From positions 205,147 to 269,146 of the forward strand of contig JADNYV010000040.1 of NCBI GenBank assembly GCA_015501055.1: a stretch of DNA of 64,000 nucleotides, read 5' to 3'. Source of the DNA: Mucidula mucida (lineage: Eukaryota > Basidiomycota > Agaricomycetes > Agaricales > Physalacriaceae). The position numbers and the translations under genes were made by a program. Positions 44,390 to 55,848 of the stretch are shown piece by piece (the stretch's first letter is position 1; the number at the start of each line of letters is the position of its first letter). The notes under the pieces are model-generated. The model ran no database searches. It was not told the DNA's origin and saw only the letters and a list, made by a program, of their open reading frames with translations.

Positions 44390-45998
44390 GTAGCTCGGCG
44401 CCCCGTTTGGACGTGCTGGGACTTACACGCACCAACCATGTCACTGCGCCTCATGAACGACCCATCATTCAGAAATCCATGCAAAAGTATCGCGCGGATG
44501 TAAAGGAGATCGACGCCGAAATAGAGGATTTGTACGAATCCATCGTTCTCCTTCAACAGCGAAAAAGGGACGTGAAAGAGATAATCGAAGGCCATTAAAT
44601 CTTGCTCCGTCACAGCCCCGTGCGCACACTGCCTACTCTGCGAAATCTTCGCTGCCTTTTGCGACATGCACACTCTTCAGGATTCCTTTGCAGCTCTCTA
44701 TGAGACCTACGATCTCAGTCGCGTTAAACAGTTCCGACGCTCACGCATGACATTGTTGCATGTATGTCAGCGATGGCGCAGGACGGCACTGGCCGCGTCT
44801 ATGGATGACCTTTCGCAAGTCAGAAATGGCTGGATGCTGCTGCGTCCGTGCCGCTTGATCTCATATACGATGTGGATGACAACCTGGACAATCTTCATCT
44901 TTTGATTGCCAAAATGCCTCAATTCGGACGGCTCCGATTGCATGTGGTGCGTGTACACTTGCGCTCTGCCATCTGGCAAACTCTGCGGCAGCTTAACTGC
45001 GCGCCCCAGCTCACCAAGCTAGCATTCATGTCCCGCTTTTGGGACTCTGCGAGATAGGACGGATGTTCTTTTCCAGAATTCCCCTCTGCTTACTTCCCTT
45101 ACCACCGATGCTCCTCCAGATATGCTCCTGCCTCTATCTAACCAGGTCACCCATTTATACATGTCCGGCCGAAGCTCCCCATTCGATGTCCTCATGTATC
45201 AAGAACTTGAAGGGGCTGGAGTCCCTTCGCTTTGGTTTACTACAGAAGGACGAACCCGGAACAATCGTTACCGGAACCATGGTGCAAAGCAACGTTCAAA
45301 CTTGGGTTTCACGAAGGGCATACAGAGATTCTGCATATGATACTCTCTTTGATAGCCTTACTCTTCCATGACTCCGATGCCTCGACATCGATTTTGCTTT
45401 ATGCGCAGCAGACTCACTGCGGGCAATGTTCAAACGATCATCCTGTCAACTCGAGTCTCTCTCTCTTCATCTCCCTTGGGCACGTAGCCATACGCCGACG
45501 TACCGGTGGTACAACGCCTTGTAGAGCTTTTGGAGATTGAACAAGTCAACCAGCATCTCCAGCGCTTCATGCTCCTCATTCGCGATGACGGCACATTGCA
45601 CACTAGGACAGTAATCCCTAGTTCCGTCCTGGAACTATTATCGGCACAGACAGGAAGACTGCCCAAACTTGTGGACGTGCGGTTTACGGCGTCCCCTACA
45701 CAAGACAGGAAGACTGCCCAAACTTGTTGACGTGCGGTTTACGGCGTCCCCTACACAAGCGCATTTGGTTGAGCAGCTCCTCAAGAATCGTGTCACACAA
45801 TGCGAATCTCAGGGTGTCGTCAAACTGGGTTATCCTGCCCTCCATCTTATACTTCAGTCTTCGTACGAGCAGGCGGAGGATGAATTCCCTTCTTTGGATT
45901 CATACAGACAATCGGAGGGCGTAAACATTCGCGTCGTTGTTCACAAATCTGATCCCTTTCAATATTTGAGAAGTGGGCGAGTATCTGATTCAGACTAA
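44390..45998 (+). pseudogene. F-box protein pseudogene
   Basis: Degenerate tandem paralogue of the intact gene that follows. TNHVTAPHERPIIQKSM here corresponds to TNHITAPHERPLIEASI there. After frame changes come EIFAAFCDMHTLQDS and LLHVCQRWRRTALAAS, against NIFAAYCDMHQLPDH and LLGICRRWREVALSTP. Stops and shifts run throughout. A 55-bp tandem duplication (45649-45703 and 45704-45758) breaks it further. It shares strand with its intact paralogue, so it arose by tandem duplication. Confidence 0.8.
45649..45758. repeat. 55-bp tandem duplication inside the F-box pseudogene
   Basis: Two adjacent copies of 55 bp starting gacaggaagactgccc, with a single mismatch seen (ttgtgg against ttgttg). The length is not a multiple of three, so it shifts frame. 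Confidence 0.9.
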
Positions 45999-46215
45999 AG
46001 GATCTTCTTGTATACATCTTCTTCTATGTAATTACTAGAGTCATTCAAGAATATCACAATCGTACCGCAGACACAAGAGCAAAAACGTGACCATGAGGTC
46101 AAAGGTCCTCCTTCCACGACGTCCTTGAGCGCTTGAGCACGCAAATCGCGGTCTTCCTCGGTACAGTGTGAGTGTTTAGGTGTCTTGAACACCATGTATT
46201 CACAAATTTGTTCAG

Positions 46216-47787
46216 ATGCAGCGAGAGACGCGCTCACGCAAAAAGGGAAATACGCGTGTCAAGGCTTCGCAGACTTCGCTGGACGTTTTCTCTCTCTTGA
46301 AGACGAATCATATCACGGCACCTCATGAGCGCCCCCTCATTGAGGCTTCAATCGAAACCTGCCGTCTCGAAATAGAGAGCGCGGAAGAGGAAATCCGACG
46401 TCTGCACGACAAACAGGCCACCTATGAGTTCATCATAGAGCTAAATCACAATCTTCTGCTCCCAAGCCCTATACGCTCCTTGCCCCCAGAGATACTCAGC
46501 AATATATTCGCTGCGTACTGCGACATGCACCAGTTGCCAGACCACCCCGTTGATCCTTCCTGGGGTCGCCGGAATCTCATATTTCTAAAATCCCGCCTGC
46601 ACCTTTTGGGAATTTGTCGCCGTTGGCGAGAGGTCGCTTTGTCCACACCCCGTCTATGGAATAGTTTTGCTATCGTACGAAAAGGGGCGGAGCTTAATCA
46701 AAGGTGGCTGGGTTCTGCTGGGACGCTTCCTGTAGAGCTTTCATATCACATCAATGACAACAAACACGCTCAGCAACTCTTGTCTGCGTACCTACCACGC
46801 TGCGAGACGCTCCACTTGCATATCCCGAACGGCAGCAATTTAGGCACCCTGGATCGGATACCCCGCGCCTCGAGGCTCACAACCTTGACATTACATTGCT
46901 CCGAAGCCTGGCATCACAGTGAAACTCAATCATGGACAGAAATTTTGCTGCAGAGTTTGCCTGCACTTACCTCCCTCACCACGAATGCTTCCCCGGAGGT
47001 TCTCTCCCCTTTTGGCACACAGCTCAGTCAGTTGATTTTGTTGGATCATATCTTTCCATTGGAGGGTCTCTCATATCTTCGAGTTTTGACGAGACTAAAA
47101 TCCATCCATTGCCGTCTGTACACATATCCCGACATGATTCCCTTTGTACAGGAACCCCTCACACACGAACATCTCGAGTCGCTTACCTTTAAGTATGCCC
47201 ATCCTTATAAAGACGATCAGCATGGGATCGTTTTAAATCATCTCACCATCCCGCGTCTCCAGCATTTGGATCTCAAGCCATTCAAGTTCTGTCCGGAGCC
47301 ATTGATGAAACTCTTCGAGCGCTCGTCCTGCCAAATCAGCAGCCTTACATTGGACGTCCGCTGGCCTCACCATCATGATTGCCCTTTCTCGGATGCACAG
47401 ATAGAGGATGGACTAGAAGAGTGTTTGAAATCTCCTCATGTTGGGAAGTATCTGGAGAAATTCTTCCTGATTATGAGGGACTTTAATGATATTCGAGACA
47501 CAATCCCTGCCACTCTGCTTCGATTGTTATCCAAATCGACTGGTCTCTTTCCCAAACTCGCCGAATTGCACTTTTCGTATTCCTGTGAACAGGTGCCTCA
47601 GATTCTGGACCTTCTCAGGAACCGCGCCACAAATTGCGAGGAAAACGGCGTTGCCCAACTAGAGTTGCTCGAGCTACAGTACATGGATGAATGTTATGAA
47701 GGTCCGTACCTGCCTGAGCACAATATTGTCTCTCTTAGACAGTCCGGGACAGTAGTGGAGACTAGGATATGTACTGACAAAGATTAA
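46216..47787 (+). CDS. F-box protein, intact
   Basis: Single-exon ORF of 523 residues. The N-terminus holds TNHITAPHERPLIEASIETC, a coiled helix (about residues 45-80), then the F-box: IRSLPPEILSNIFAAYCDMH and LLGICRRWREVALSTPRLWN. The remaining 380 residues are Leu-rich with LRR-like strands (LTTLTLHCSEAW, LQHLDLKPFKF, ISSLTLDVRW). This is the layout of the large agaricomycete F-box family. Probably an SCF substrate receptor. It lies 218 bp downstream of its degenerate tandem copy. Confidence 0.8.
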   Translation: MQRETRSRKKGNTRVKASQTSLDVFSLLKTNHITAPHERPLIEASIETCRLEIESAEEEIRRLHDKQATYEFIIELNHNLLLPSPIRSLPPEILSNIFAAYCDMHQLPDHPVDPSWGRRNLIFLKSRLHLLGICRRWREVALSTPRLWNSFAIVRKGAELNQRWLGSAGTLPVELSYHINDNKHAQQLLSAYLPRCETLHLHIPNGSNLGTLDRIPRASRLTTLTLHCSEAWHHSETQSWTEILLQSLPALTSLTTNASPEVLSPFGTQLSQLILLDHIFPLEGLSYLRVLTRLKSIHCRLYTYPDMIPFVQEPLTHEHLESLTFKYAHPYKDDQHGIVLNHLTIPRLQHLDLKPFKFCPEPLMKLFERSSCQISSLTLDVRWPHHHDCPFSDAQIEDGLEECLKSPHVGKYLEKFFLIMRDFNDIRDTIPATLLRLLSKSTGLFPKLAELHFSYSCEQVPQILDLLRNRATNCEENGVAQLELLELQYMDECYEGPYLPEHNIVSLRQSGTVVETRICTDKD

Positions 47788-47975
47788 ACAAGCATGCAAA
47801 GTACAGGTTCTTACAATGAAAGCCACACAGCTAACTCTTGAAGACGATCGTCTTTTGCAAATCGAGAGGACCGGCAGCAAGGAAGGCAGCCCAATGTCGA
47901 GGGTCCACATTCGACATGAGCGGACTACAAGCATCCAGTTGACATTCGTTTGGGAGAAAATAAGAAAAGAATCAC

Positions 47976-49508
47976 TCACGGCCTATTATACGGCTCCTCA
48001 AGATACTCCTCATGCAACTCCGAAACCGTCTTTTTCAGGTCGGCCACCGGAGTCTCCCATTCCTTCGCCAAATGCTCAGCAATGCAGTCGATATCATGTG
48101 TCCCCTCCATCCCTTTCGCGATGAAGAACCAGACGACGTAGTGGCACACTATTGCCACGCCAATCAAGCTGCCCGTCGTCATGGCCTTGTTGCGCACGAT
48201 ACGGAACATGCTCTCCACGGGCGGGTAGGGAATGTCCATCTGGGTTTCGTTCTGCGACGCGGATCGACTTTGGGGAACTTGTTAAGGTATTGAATGTGCT
48301 TCATCAACGCGAAGCTACGCTTGAAGCCGTCCTTAGGAGGAGGGACGTTGGGCAATGGAGCGTCATCTATGCCGCTGTTGGGCGATGAAGGTTCCTGGCC
48401 TGGCGGCGTGACTTTCGGGATGGCGGATGCGAGGGCGGTTTCTAAATTCATCGGTTTCCCGCAGATGATCTTGTGGTGCTTCCAATGGCTTACTTGACAT
48501 TCCCTATATCATGCTTGTCAGAAAGAAAATTGGACGGGAAGATGCGTATACCTAGAGCAATACGGAATATCACGATCCATACGCTCTTTGCAGCGTTGAC
48601 ACTGTTGAAAAGACTCGCCAGGTCCCTGCCTCTTTGGGCACCCGGTACATATCACTTCGCGCTTGCTCGCACGCGCCTTCTGGGCAATTTTGTCCTCTTT
48701 AATGACCTTCTTGCTCTGCTGTTTCCCTAGATTCAGTTCTCGCATCTTTTTCAACACCTCCAATGGTATCCCAGTGGTATTGTCCGGCTCGGGCCCGCCG
48801 CGGTGCTTCGCAACTGTGAGATCCGGAAGCGGTTCGCCAAGGAATGAGAGGAAAGAAAATTCCAGAACCATGTCTACGTGAATGTTCAACTTGGAGGTAC
48901 CAGAGACGTCGCAGTAACATACATATGAGTTTCGTTCGGAGAATTATTAGGTATTTCATGGAAATCTTTTCCATTTCTGTACCAGATTTTTCAATCTTGG
49001 CTGAGTACTTGTCCCATTCAGCGGGGGGAATATAGCGGGGAGTACCAGGGACCTTGGTCAAATCGTCCAAGATGAGAGACTTGAACAAGTCCAGGAAAGT
49101 CGCGGGCTCGCCGCTAAGCTTCTCAAGCCGTACATAATCGCCACAAGATCCCCTGGCATCATTCAAATTGCTGGCCTTTGAGCAGACTGTGGACATTCCA
49201 ATGAGAACGTGCTTGCGCCGCTCTTGTTTTTTAGCATTTATCCAGGCCGTCTCCAATCATTCGTAGTAGTGCATAGCCCGGATGCTCATGCGAAACTGGA
49301 TTTTGCAGGTAGAGCTGTGAAGAAGAGAGTACTCCAGGTACAGTTCGTCTATCCCAAGACGCCAGGTGTTCGTGATGTTAGAAAGGAAGACGCGGGGGGT
49401 GATGAGGCCCCTTTTCAAAAGAGTCTCCCAGTCCTGATTCCATTTTTCGGGCGCAGCGAGAGCATGCTGCGTTTTGGGAAGCTCAAATGACATTGCAACG
49501 ACGGGCAT
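47976..49508 (-). pseudogene. MYND-type zinc finger gene with inactivating changes
   Basis: Starts MPVVAMSFELPKTQHALAA at 49508. The first exon reaches RAMHYYE, then an in-frame TGA (49257-49259) precedes LETAWINAKKQERRKHVLIG, where the flow suggests a Trp codon changed to stop. Then come LDLFKSLILDDLTKVPGTPR and, after introns, CTGCPKRQGPGESFQQCQRC and YCS/CQVSHWKHHKIICG, a MYND finger. Near 48255-48265 it lacks 19 bases relative to the copy at 30.2 kb, shifting frame after FPKVD. It ends YLEEPYNRP. MYND fingers mediate protein-protein contacts. Its promoter and ends are shared with 29.9-30.9 kb. Confidence 0.75.
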
Positions 49509-50045
49509 GATGGCAGTAGACGAATAGAAGGAATGTCACGCCATCACACAGGGAACACTAAGGCACAGTCCAGTCGCGTCAACACGTGTGTACAACATGA
49601 GCGGAATCCATGGGCTTGACGCTTCAAAGCTTCAACGTTCAAGGATAAGTTCTGACGCCACTGCCGGTCCTGTTACTGTTCCTGCACTACTTGATGTCTA
49701 CTACTCAAAACTAACAAGCTTGTCAAGTGTCTCTCCAGACCCCCATTCCCTTCTCAAACCGGACGCCGATTTGTAAAACACGTACCGCGTCGTACTGTTC
49801 GGCGCATCTCATCAAACGCCAAATTATTTCATCATCACGCGACGCCACTGATTAGACTGTGGGTGTCGAGAGAGAAAAGTTCGACCCAGTCCGAGAAGAC
49901 GAATCATGCGATACCGTTTGTGACGGACGAGCAATTTATTCCAAAAATCAGATAAATACATGGCGATGACTTTTGATCTCTCTGATCAACATACAATCAG
50001 CAAGGGCGATGAACCTTTTGACCGCCTCATATGTCGAAGCGTTCT
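49509..50045. other. upstream region of the MYND gene
   Basis: 49509-49950 is homologous (inverted) to 29928-30223. A weaker echo of part of it (ctgttcctgca and neighbours) is at 56455-56540. Confidence 0.5.
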
Positions 50046-50057
50046 TCGCAACACCGG

Positions 50058-51612
50058 TCACAACAGCCGCCAAGTTAGTTTGTCTATCATCCTCCTCAGT
50101 GTCCGTACTAATGCCGCACCGAAGCGAGGTCTACATATCAAACGCAACAGCTTAATAGTTATTGGAACCTTCGGCATGCGCATATGCGACCACTGCTTCA
50201 CAAAGTCCTCTGGCAAGCGAGCCCAACGATCATGCTCCTCGTAAGGCCGACTGGTGCGCAAGTCATACTTCGGGGGATAACTCTGTAATTGCTCCTGGTC
50301 GAGTTGAGGATACAGATCATCGAAGAACTGCAAGGCTTGAGCAGCAGTCAACCGTGACTCTACATTCCAGTGAATCATGCTGTCAAAAAGAGGCGCTAGC
50401 ATGGGCACTAGCGGTGTAAGATGCTCCAGGATTGTCAAATTGGTGCAACAGACAAACTTCCGGATTCGACTTACTTGAAACCGAAAACATAAAAACTCCC
50501 CCAAACAGCCTACGTCGTAGGCAAAAGGATTATATTCGTACTCCCCTTGCCAGACGTCAGGAATGGGAGTGTCGTGTCCAACTACACTCTCCTTGTAGGG
50601 CCGACGACAAGACTCAATGTGAGTTTCGGGTGGAAGCAGAAGGGAAAAATCGAAATCGAACAGCGCATACTTCATCCGTTCTTCCCGTCGCATCCGCTGT
50701 CGTATACAGTATTTTGACGTTTCCTCTGTGAGCTGTACGTGATTGACAAGCATGTTGTATGTATCAACATCCTGTTCAAAACGACTGTCAGCCGCGTGTA
50801 ATCGAGAGCTACAGAAATTCTCACTCGGTGTACAATCTTAAAGCTATGGACATGGCTCAAGCCTTCGATTAAGCAACGTATGAGTGTGAGAATTTCTTGC
50901 ATGCTTTCGAACCACGGTGACCCGACGGTGTCACCCCACCTTGTAGAGTATGAATCAGTATGTTGCAAAAACACCAGCTGCGAAAGTGAATGTACCGTGG
51001 CATAACGGCAAGCCAATGACCCCCAAATGGTAGCATGTCAAGAATTGGGAGAATTCCGGGTATCATGCGCTCGTCGCGGAGCTTCTGGGCATCAAAGAGG
51101 AGGTGTAGGATCCGCGACTCTTCGCTGCCAGAACGAACAAGTTTTATAGCCACATGTCGCTCTTCTTTGTCTTGTGCGAACACTACCCGCCCCTACGCTG
51201 AATTAGATATCGTATACTTTGGGCCCACGTCACGTACCATGGATGAAGCTTCGAAAGGTCTGTAATGATAGCGTTCACAGCTCTCAGCGAGGTCAAGGGG
51301 AAGATCATCGTGAAGCGCGAACGGTAAATCATCATCTGTAGGAACATTCGGTGTGGCAGGAAAGCAGTAACAGCCCCAAATGTTGTCCTTGTCGTATGGT
51401 TCGAATTTGAAGAGTACGTATCCACGTTTTAAGAGCCACGGACGCGCTATTTCATCCCAGAATCTGAGGCGCCTGGGGAGGTCGAATTCAACTGTACCTG
51501 GGCGCACAACAAATTCATTGAGGGAGAAATCAATCTGAAGACGAGTGAATTTCGGCAGGCCGAGGCTCATGGACCACCTACAACTACGTCTTCCGTGAAC
51601 ATTGTAGGTCAT
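50058..51612 (-). CDS. protein-kinase-like protein, copy A
   Basis: Starts MTYNVHGRRSCRWSMSLGLP. Exon 1 also has LRFWDEIARPWLLKRGYVLF and LDLAESCERYHYRPFEASSM. After an intron comes a kinase-like domain: DKEERHVAIKLVRSGSEES (Lys of the VAIK type), ILPILDMLPFGGHWLAVMPR, LIEGLSHVHSFKIVHRDV, NMLVN (variant catalytic loop HRD...N), YALFDFDFSLLLP (DFD where DFG is usual) and YNPFAYDVGCLGEFL. The C-terminal helices read SRLTAAQALQFFDDLYPQ. This matches an expanded agaricomycete kinase-like family, possibly with altered catalysis. It ends at 50058. A near-identical copy is at 57675 and a relic at 32152. Confidence 0.7.
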
Positions 51613-53387
51613 TGACTCTGAAGCTCGTCGACGTGATACTCGTTTTTGGTGGTAATGTTCGAAGTGAATGCATTTTCTCACGGCGACGGGAGTCAACGTT
51701 ATTGATCACATGATACCTGCCTATTCTTGGTTCGAAGCACACTGCTCAATGGATAGCTCAACTTCGATGAGTATCATTCACTCAATACTTTCTACATCTG
51801 ATTGACTGTAATTGTGACAGATTACAGCTTGGGAAGCAGATTCTAGATCTCGGAAGCATCCTACCTCTGGAGCTCTCTGTGACCTCTACTTAACGAGCAG
51901 TGCCTATACTAATTGTCCCGATTGATAAATTACTCGATAAGAACCTTGACAACTCACGACATTTGATTCAGGCATCAAACGCCACCTATCAGTTCCGGCA
52001 TAGTGGCTGTTGAAGATCAGCGCCCAGCGACAAGTCATTCTTAAAAGATCTGGATGCAGCCTGTCTAACATTACGAGCCAAGATACCGACGCAGATCGTA
52101 CGCCTGTTAAGGTATGTTCAAGGCTTCACTCTTCCTACAGCTTTATGACTGACTCAAGTTTTCGACCTATATTACCTTTTCTCCCTCTATGCACCTTAAA
52201 ACACTTACAGTTACTTGGTACGCGGTCACTACATCGCCACTAGTAGAACACGGGACCTGGATATTGAAGAAACAATAGCAAAATTCATGATCGTACTACC
52301 TGGCGCACGACAAATTATCGGGGAAGAAGTCAATCAGAAGACGAGTGACTATTGCTAAGAGATGACGATTGATGTTTTCTGCATCTATTGCGGACACTAC
52401 GACTTCATATGCGGAAGCGGCCGCCGGCAGTAGCTTCCACCTCAGTCTACCACAGTGACGGGGATGAACCTATCGTCTGGCAGCTACCTCGTTCATAGTT
52501 GTAGATATTGCAGAGAGTAAATAATATTCAGAGTGTGCGGAGTTCCTACTCTTCGCGGCTTCCTGAGAAACGACCGGATATATCGTGCGAAGGACCTGAA
52601 CAACTGACAGTTTTCCCTCGTTTGATCCAACATCGAATGCCACCTATTATGCGTGACACACAATTCCGGCATACTGACTTAGTGGCTTGCTCTTTGGGAC
52701 AAGAAGTACGTATACCGGCATACTCTCAGATTTCACGCCGAGATGCCGACGCAAATCGCGCCTGTTTAGAATATTTCATGCCCAAGGCTTACTCTTCCTC
52801 CTCCAGTGAGTCTTTCTAGCTACCGATTTTGTTATAGCAGCTCTCCGATGTCTTGATCACTGGCGGTTAGCCTCTCGGAGTCAGCTGGTGCCCCTCAAAG
52901 CACCTACGGTGGCGTCCTTCCAGTCAATAACAAGGTCACTACATCGGCTAGAACGCGGAGACCTGGAATGATTGCGCACGTCCGTGACCTCAGGAAGCAC
53001 TTCATGTAGGTCCCAGAACCCTGTTTCCTCAGCATATTGGGGTCCCCATCTAACCAATCTGTTAAAACAGACAAGCCTTCGTCAGGCGCCTTGCAGCATC
53101 TTCACATGTCTGATGCATCTTCATACAGCTGTACTTCGAATCACACACCGTTCTCACGATGTCTAGTCGAGTCAGTATTTTGTCTCAAGATAGAAAGCTG
53201 TAAGCCACGGAGTCTCCGTTTTTTTTATCGAAGCACGGCAGGCGGTGTGGTAGCCATCTTCTTCGTGCCGTTGTTTTTCTTGATTCTTGATCCATCGCTA
53301 AGATAATGCGCCCTCAATTTGACTCTTAAATAGTGGATAGGCCAATCCTTACCGTGAACCAAGTCCCTCTCCTCTGCGTACACCATC
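51613..53387. other. relic-rich spacer in repeat copy A
   Basis: No intact gene. It holds two degenerate units related to each other: about 51960-52340 and 52590-52990. Shared features are gccacctat followed by ttccggcata, then gatgccgacgcaaatcg (or ataccgacgcagatcg), then ggtcactacatcg. At 52305-52355, cgcacgacaaattatc then agaagacgagtga echoes exon 1 of the kinase-like gene. It looks like a graveyard of earlier family copies. Confidence 0.5.
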
Positions 53388-54206
53388 ATGACTACCGCTC
53401 TAAACAAATTGCCTCCGTCTGTAGAAAGGTTCAAGGTAGGTCTCCTGTTCCCCTGCCCTCCGTGATTTTATTCTCTAACGTTGCGTGTTTTTAGGTCGGG
53501 CAGAAGGTCATAATGGCCAAGGCAACTTTAGCGTCCGACGGCACAGAGATCCCAGCGGGAACGCCAGGGAAAATCACGGAAGTAAAGGATCGTCGTGTCA
53601 CCGTAAGTTTAGGTGCTGCAGGCCTCTGCCATCTCAATTCAGTATTCGCATTGTCTAGGACGTGAGAACGGCCCCAACAAACCAGGCGGAGACGATGTCG
53701 GACGATTTCAACTACCGATTCTCGGTGACTATTCACATAAAGGAAGACGAGTGGTACCCCTACCATCGATCAGAGACCCGACCAGATTATCGAGGATAAT
53801 AAACTGAGACGGACCTTCAAGGCCGCAAGCTCAATCGACGTCTTCGAGTGCGATAGATCTATTCGAGTCCCCCCGATCATATTGACGATTGGTGTAGAAA
53901 GATGTTGTGTGTTACCTTGCTCAAGACATGGATTACCCGCTCTACAGCAAGACCCTTGGTCTCAAGGAAGGTCAAGTTCGGCTCAAGAAGGGATGCAAGG
54001 TCCGTATTATAAGCGACGGTCCCGTCTCTAGCGCTGTATGTTCTCAATCAACGATCTGAGTGCCGATTCTGACGAGTCTCTAGGATCGCGAGGCAAAGTC
54101 GGGAAACCGATACCATTGGGTGCCTTACAAGGGACTCATTGAACAGGATATTGAGAAAGTTGGTAGGAGTTCTCTGGACCGCAGCTTCTTCCATAAGGCG
54201 AAGTAG
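53388..54206 (+). CDS. small hypothetical protein, copy A
   Basis: Exon 1 MTTALNKLPPSVERFK, exon 2 VGQKVIMAKATLASDGTEIP and GTPGKITEVKDRRVT, exon 3 DVRTAPTNQAETMSDDFNYR and FSVTIHIKEDEWYPY. Further coding-like stretches are KAASSIDVFECDRSIRVPPI, LGLKEGQVRLKKGCKVRIIS and DREAKSGNRYHWVPYKGLIE. It ends FFHKAK plus TAG at 54204-54206. The VGQKV...GTPGKI pattern looks like a small beta-barrel (SH3/KOW-like), an inference only. The join between the middle exons was not resolved in frame. Confidence 0.5.
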
Positions 54207-54457
54207 TTCGTACCGCCGAGATGTCTCTCCTTCTTAATAGTTACCACATTGTACCACTACAGCTCTGAATCGGGATTTGTACTCTTTTATTTGTTTCCAT
54301 CTTGGAACTAGTGACCGTGCTGAGGGACCGAGAAGAGGCACCGATAACATCCTTGGCAAACTCGGGTGTGGCTAGTCGCGCGCAGACTTGCGCAAAATCA
54401 GCTAACCATAGAGTCAGTCGATCATGATCGATCACCCTTCCTTTCCTCCATTCCCTC

Positions 54458-55766
54458 ATGGCGCCTCGAACCTGCGCGCTCTGCCACACCGCGCGGGCCA
54501 TGCTGAAACGCCCAAAACTGGCCAGCAAATCTGCAAAGACTGCTTTTTCTACGTCTTCGAAACCGAGGTGCACAACACTATTTCAGATTCCAAGTTATTC
54601 AAGCCGGGCGACCGTGTAGCCATCGGGGCATCTGGGGGAAAGGGTATCTCCTACTATGCTCGTCCATCTCTTCACGCCTGATCCCATGTAATGGCAGATT
54701 CCACCGTCCTAGCATATGTAATGAAAGCCCTCAACGAGCGCTACAAGTACGGCTTGGATCTATTCCTCTTGTCCATCGACGAGGGCATCACGGGCTACCG
54801 CGACGACTCGCTAGAGACTGTTAAGCGTAATCAACAGCAATACGACATGCCGCTCAAGATTCTCTCGTATGACGAGTTGTACGGCTGGACCATGGACTCC
54901 ATCGTCGCCGAAGTGGGGCGCAAGAACAATTGCACGTTCTGCGGCGTGTTCAGGCGCCAGGCGCTGGATAGAGGAGCAGCGATGCTTGGTGTGGATCATA
55001 TAGTAACGGGACATAACGCGGATGATATTGCAGAGACCGTCCTGATGAATAGTACGGACCACCGTGCATGCTTCAGGCGCGTTCTAACGTTCTATCAGTC
55101 ATGAGAGGCGACATTGCGCGTCTGGGCCGCTGTACGTCCATCGTGACACAGGGCGAAGACACGATCAAACGCTCCAAGCCGTTCAAGTATGCGTACGAGA
55201 AGGAGATTGTTTTGTGAGTCATACACTTACCTTCCATTTGCTTACTACATGAAGCATAGGTATGCATACTTTAAGAAACTAGACTACTTTTCGACCGAAT
55301 GTATCTACTCGCCGGATGCCTACCGAGGACACGCACGGACGTTTCTCAAGGATCTCGAAGCAGCGCGGCCCAGTGCCATCATCGACATAATACATTCCGG
55401 AGAGGCGTTTGAGATACGCGACGAGGTCAAGGCGACTCAGAAGCTACAGCGTATGGGTTTTCCTTTTGTCTAGCCCAGATATCTAAGTTTTATTTAGAAA
55501 CGTGCAAGCGCTGTGGGTATATGTCGAGCAATGAGCTATGTAAAGCGTGTACACTTCTCGAAGGCCTCGAGAGAGGCATAGCTGCATCCGGAATCGTAAG
55601 CCTCCGACTCCAGATGATCACCTCAAGCTCTGAATCCGCTTCTTAGACTGAACGCGCACGTAAAAAGCTGGAAGCCGAGGGCCCTACTCCGGACAACCTC
55701 CGCACTATCCCGTTCTTTGAACGACCGTCCGGCAACCCAATAGTCATGGTTGAAGGCCCATCGTAA
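54458..55766 (+). CDS. NCS6: cytoplasmic tRNA 2-thiolation protein CTU1/NCS6, copy A
   Basis: ATP-dependent thiolase that puts the 2-thio group on wobble U34 of Lys, Glu and Gln tRNAs. Residues: [14 protein letters not shown] (first Cys pair), [20 protein letters not shown], the spliced PP-loop [103 protein letters not shown]. The end has a second zinc ribbon ([20 protein letters not shown]) and VEGPS plus TAA at 55764-55766. One C is missing from the run after KRP relative to copy B, which breaks the N-terminal frame here. Confidence 0.85.
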
Positions 55767-55848
55767 CATTCGCCTAAAAGCTGCACTGTATTACCTATGT
55801 TACACTGTATCGATAGAATGTACACGTCCTAATAAGTATAGCCGAATG

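Noticed and set aside
45995..46237. Minus-strand ORF between the two F-box copies
   Set aside because: Short, overlaps the start of the intact F-box gene and has no recognisable motif.
54241..54573. Minus-strand ORF of 110 codons opposite the start of CTU1
   Set aside because: A shadow of the CTU1 N-terminal exon on the other strand; the plus-strand frame has the zinc motifs.
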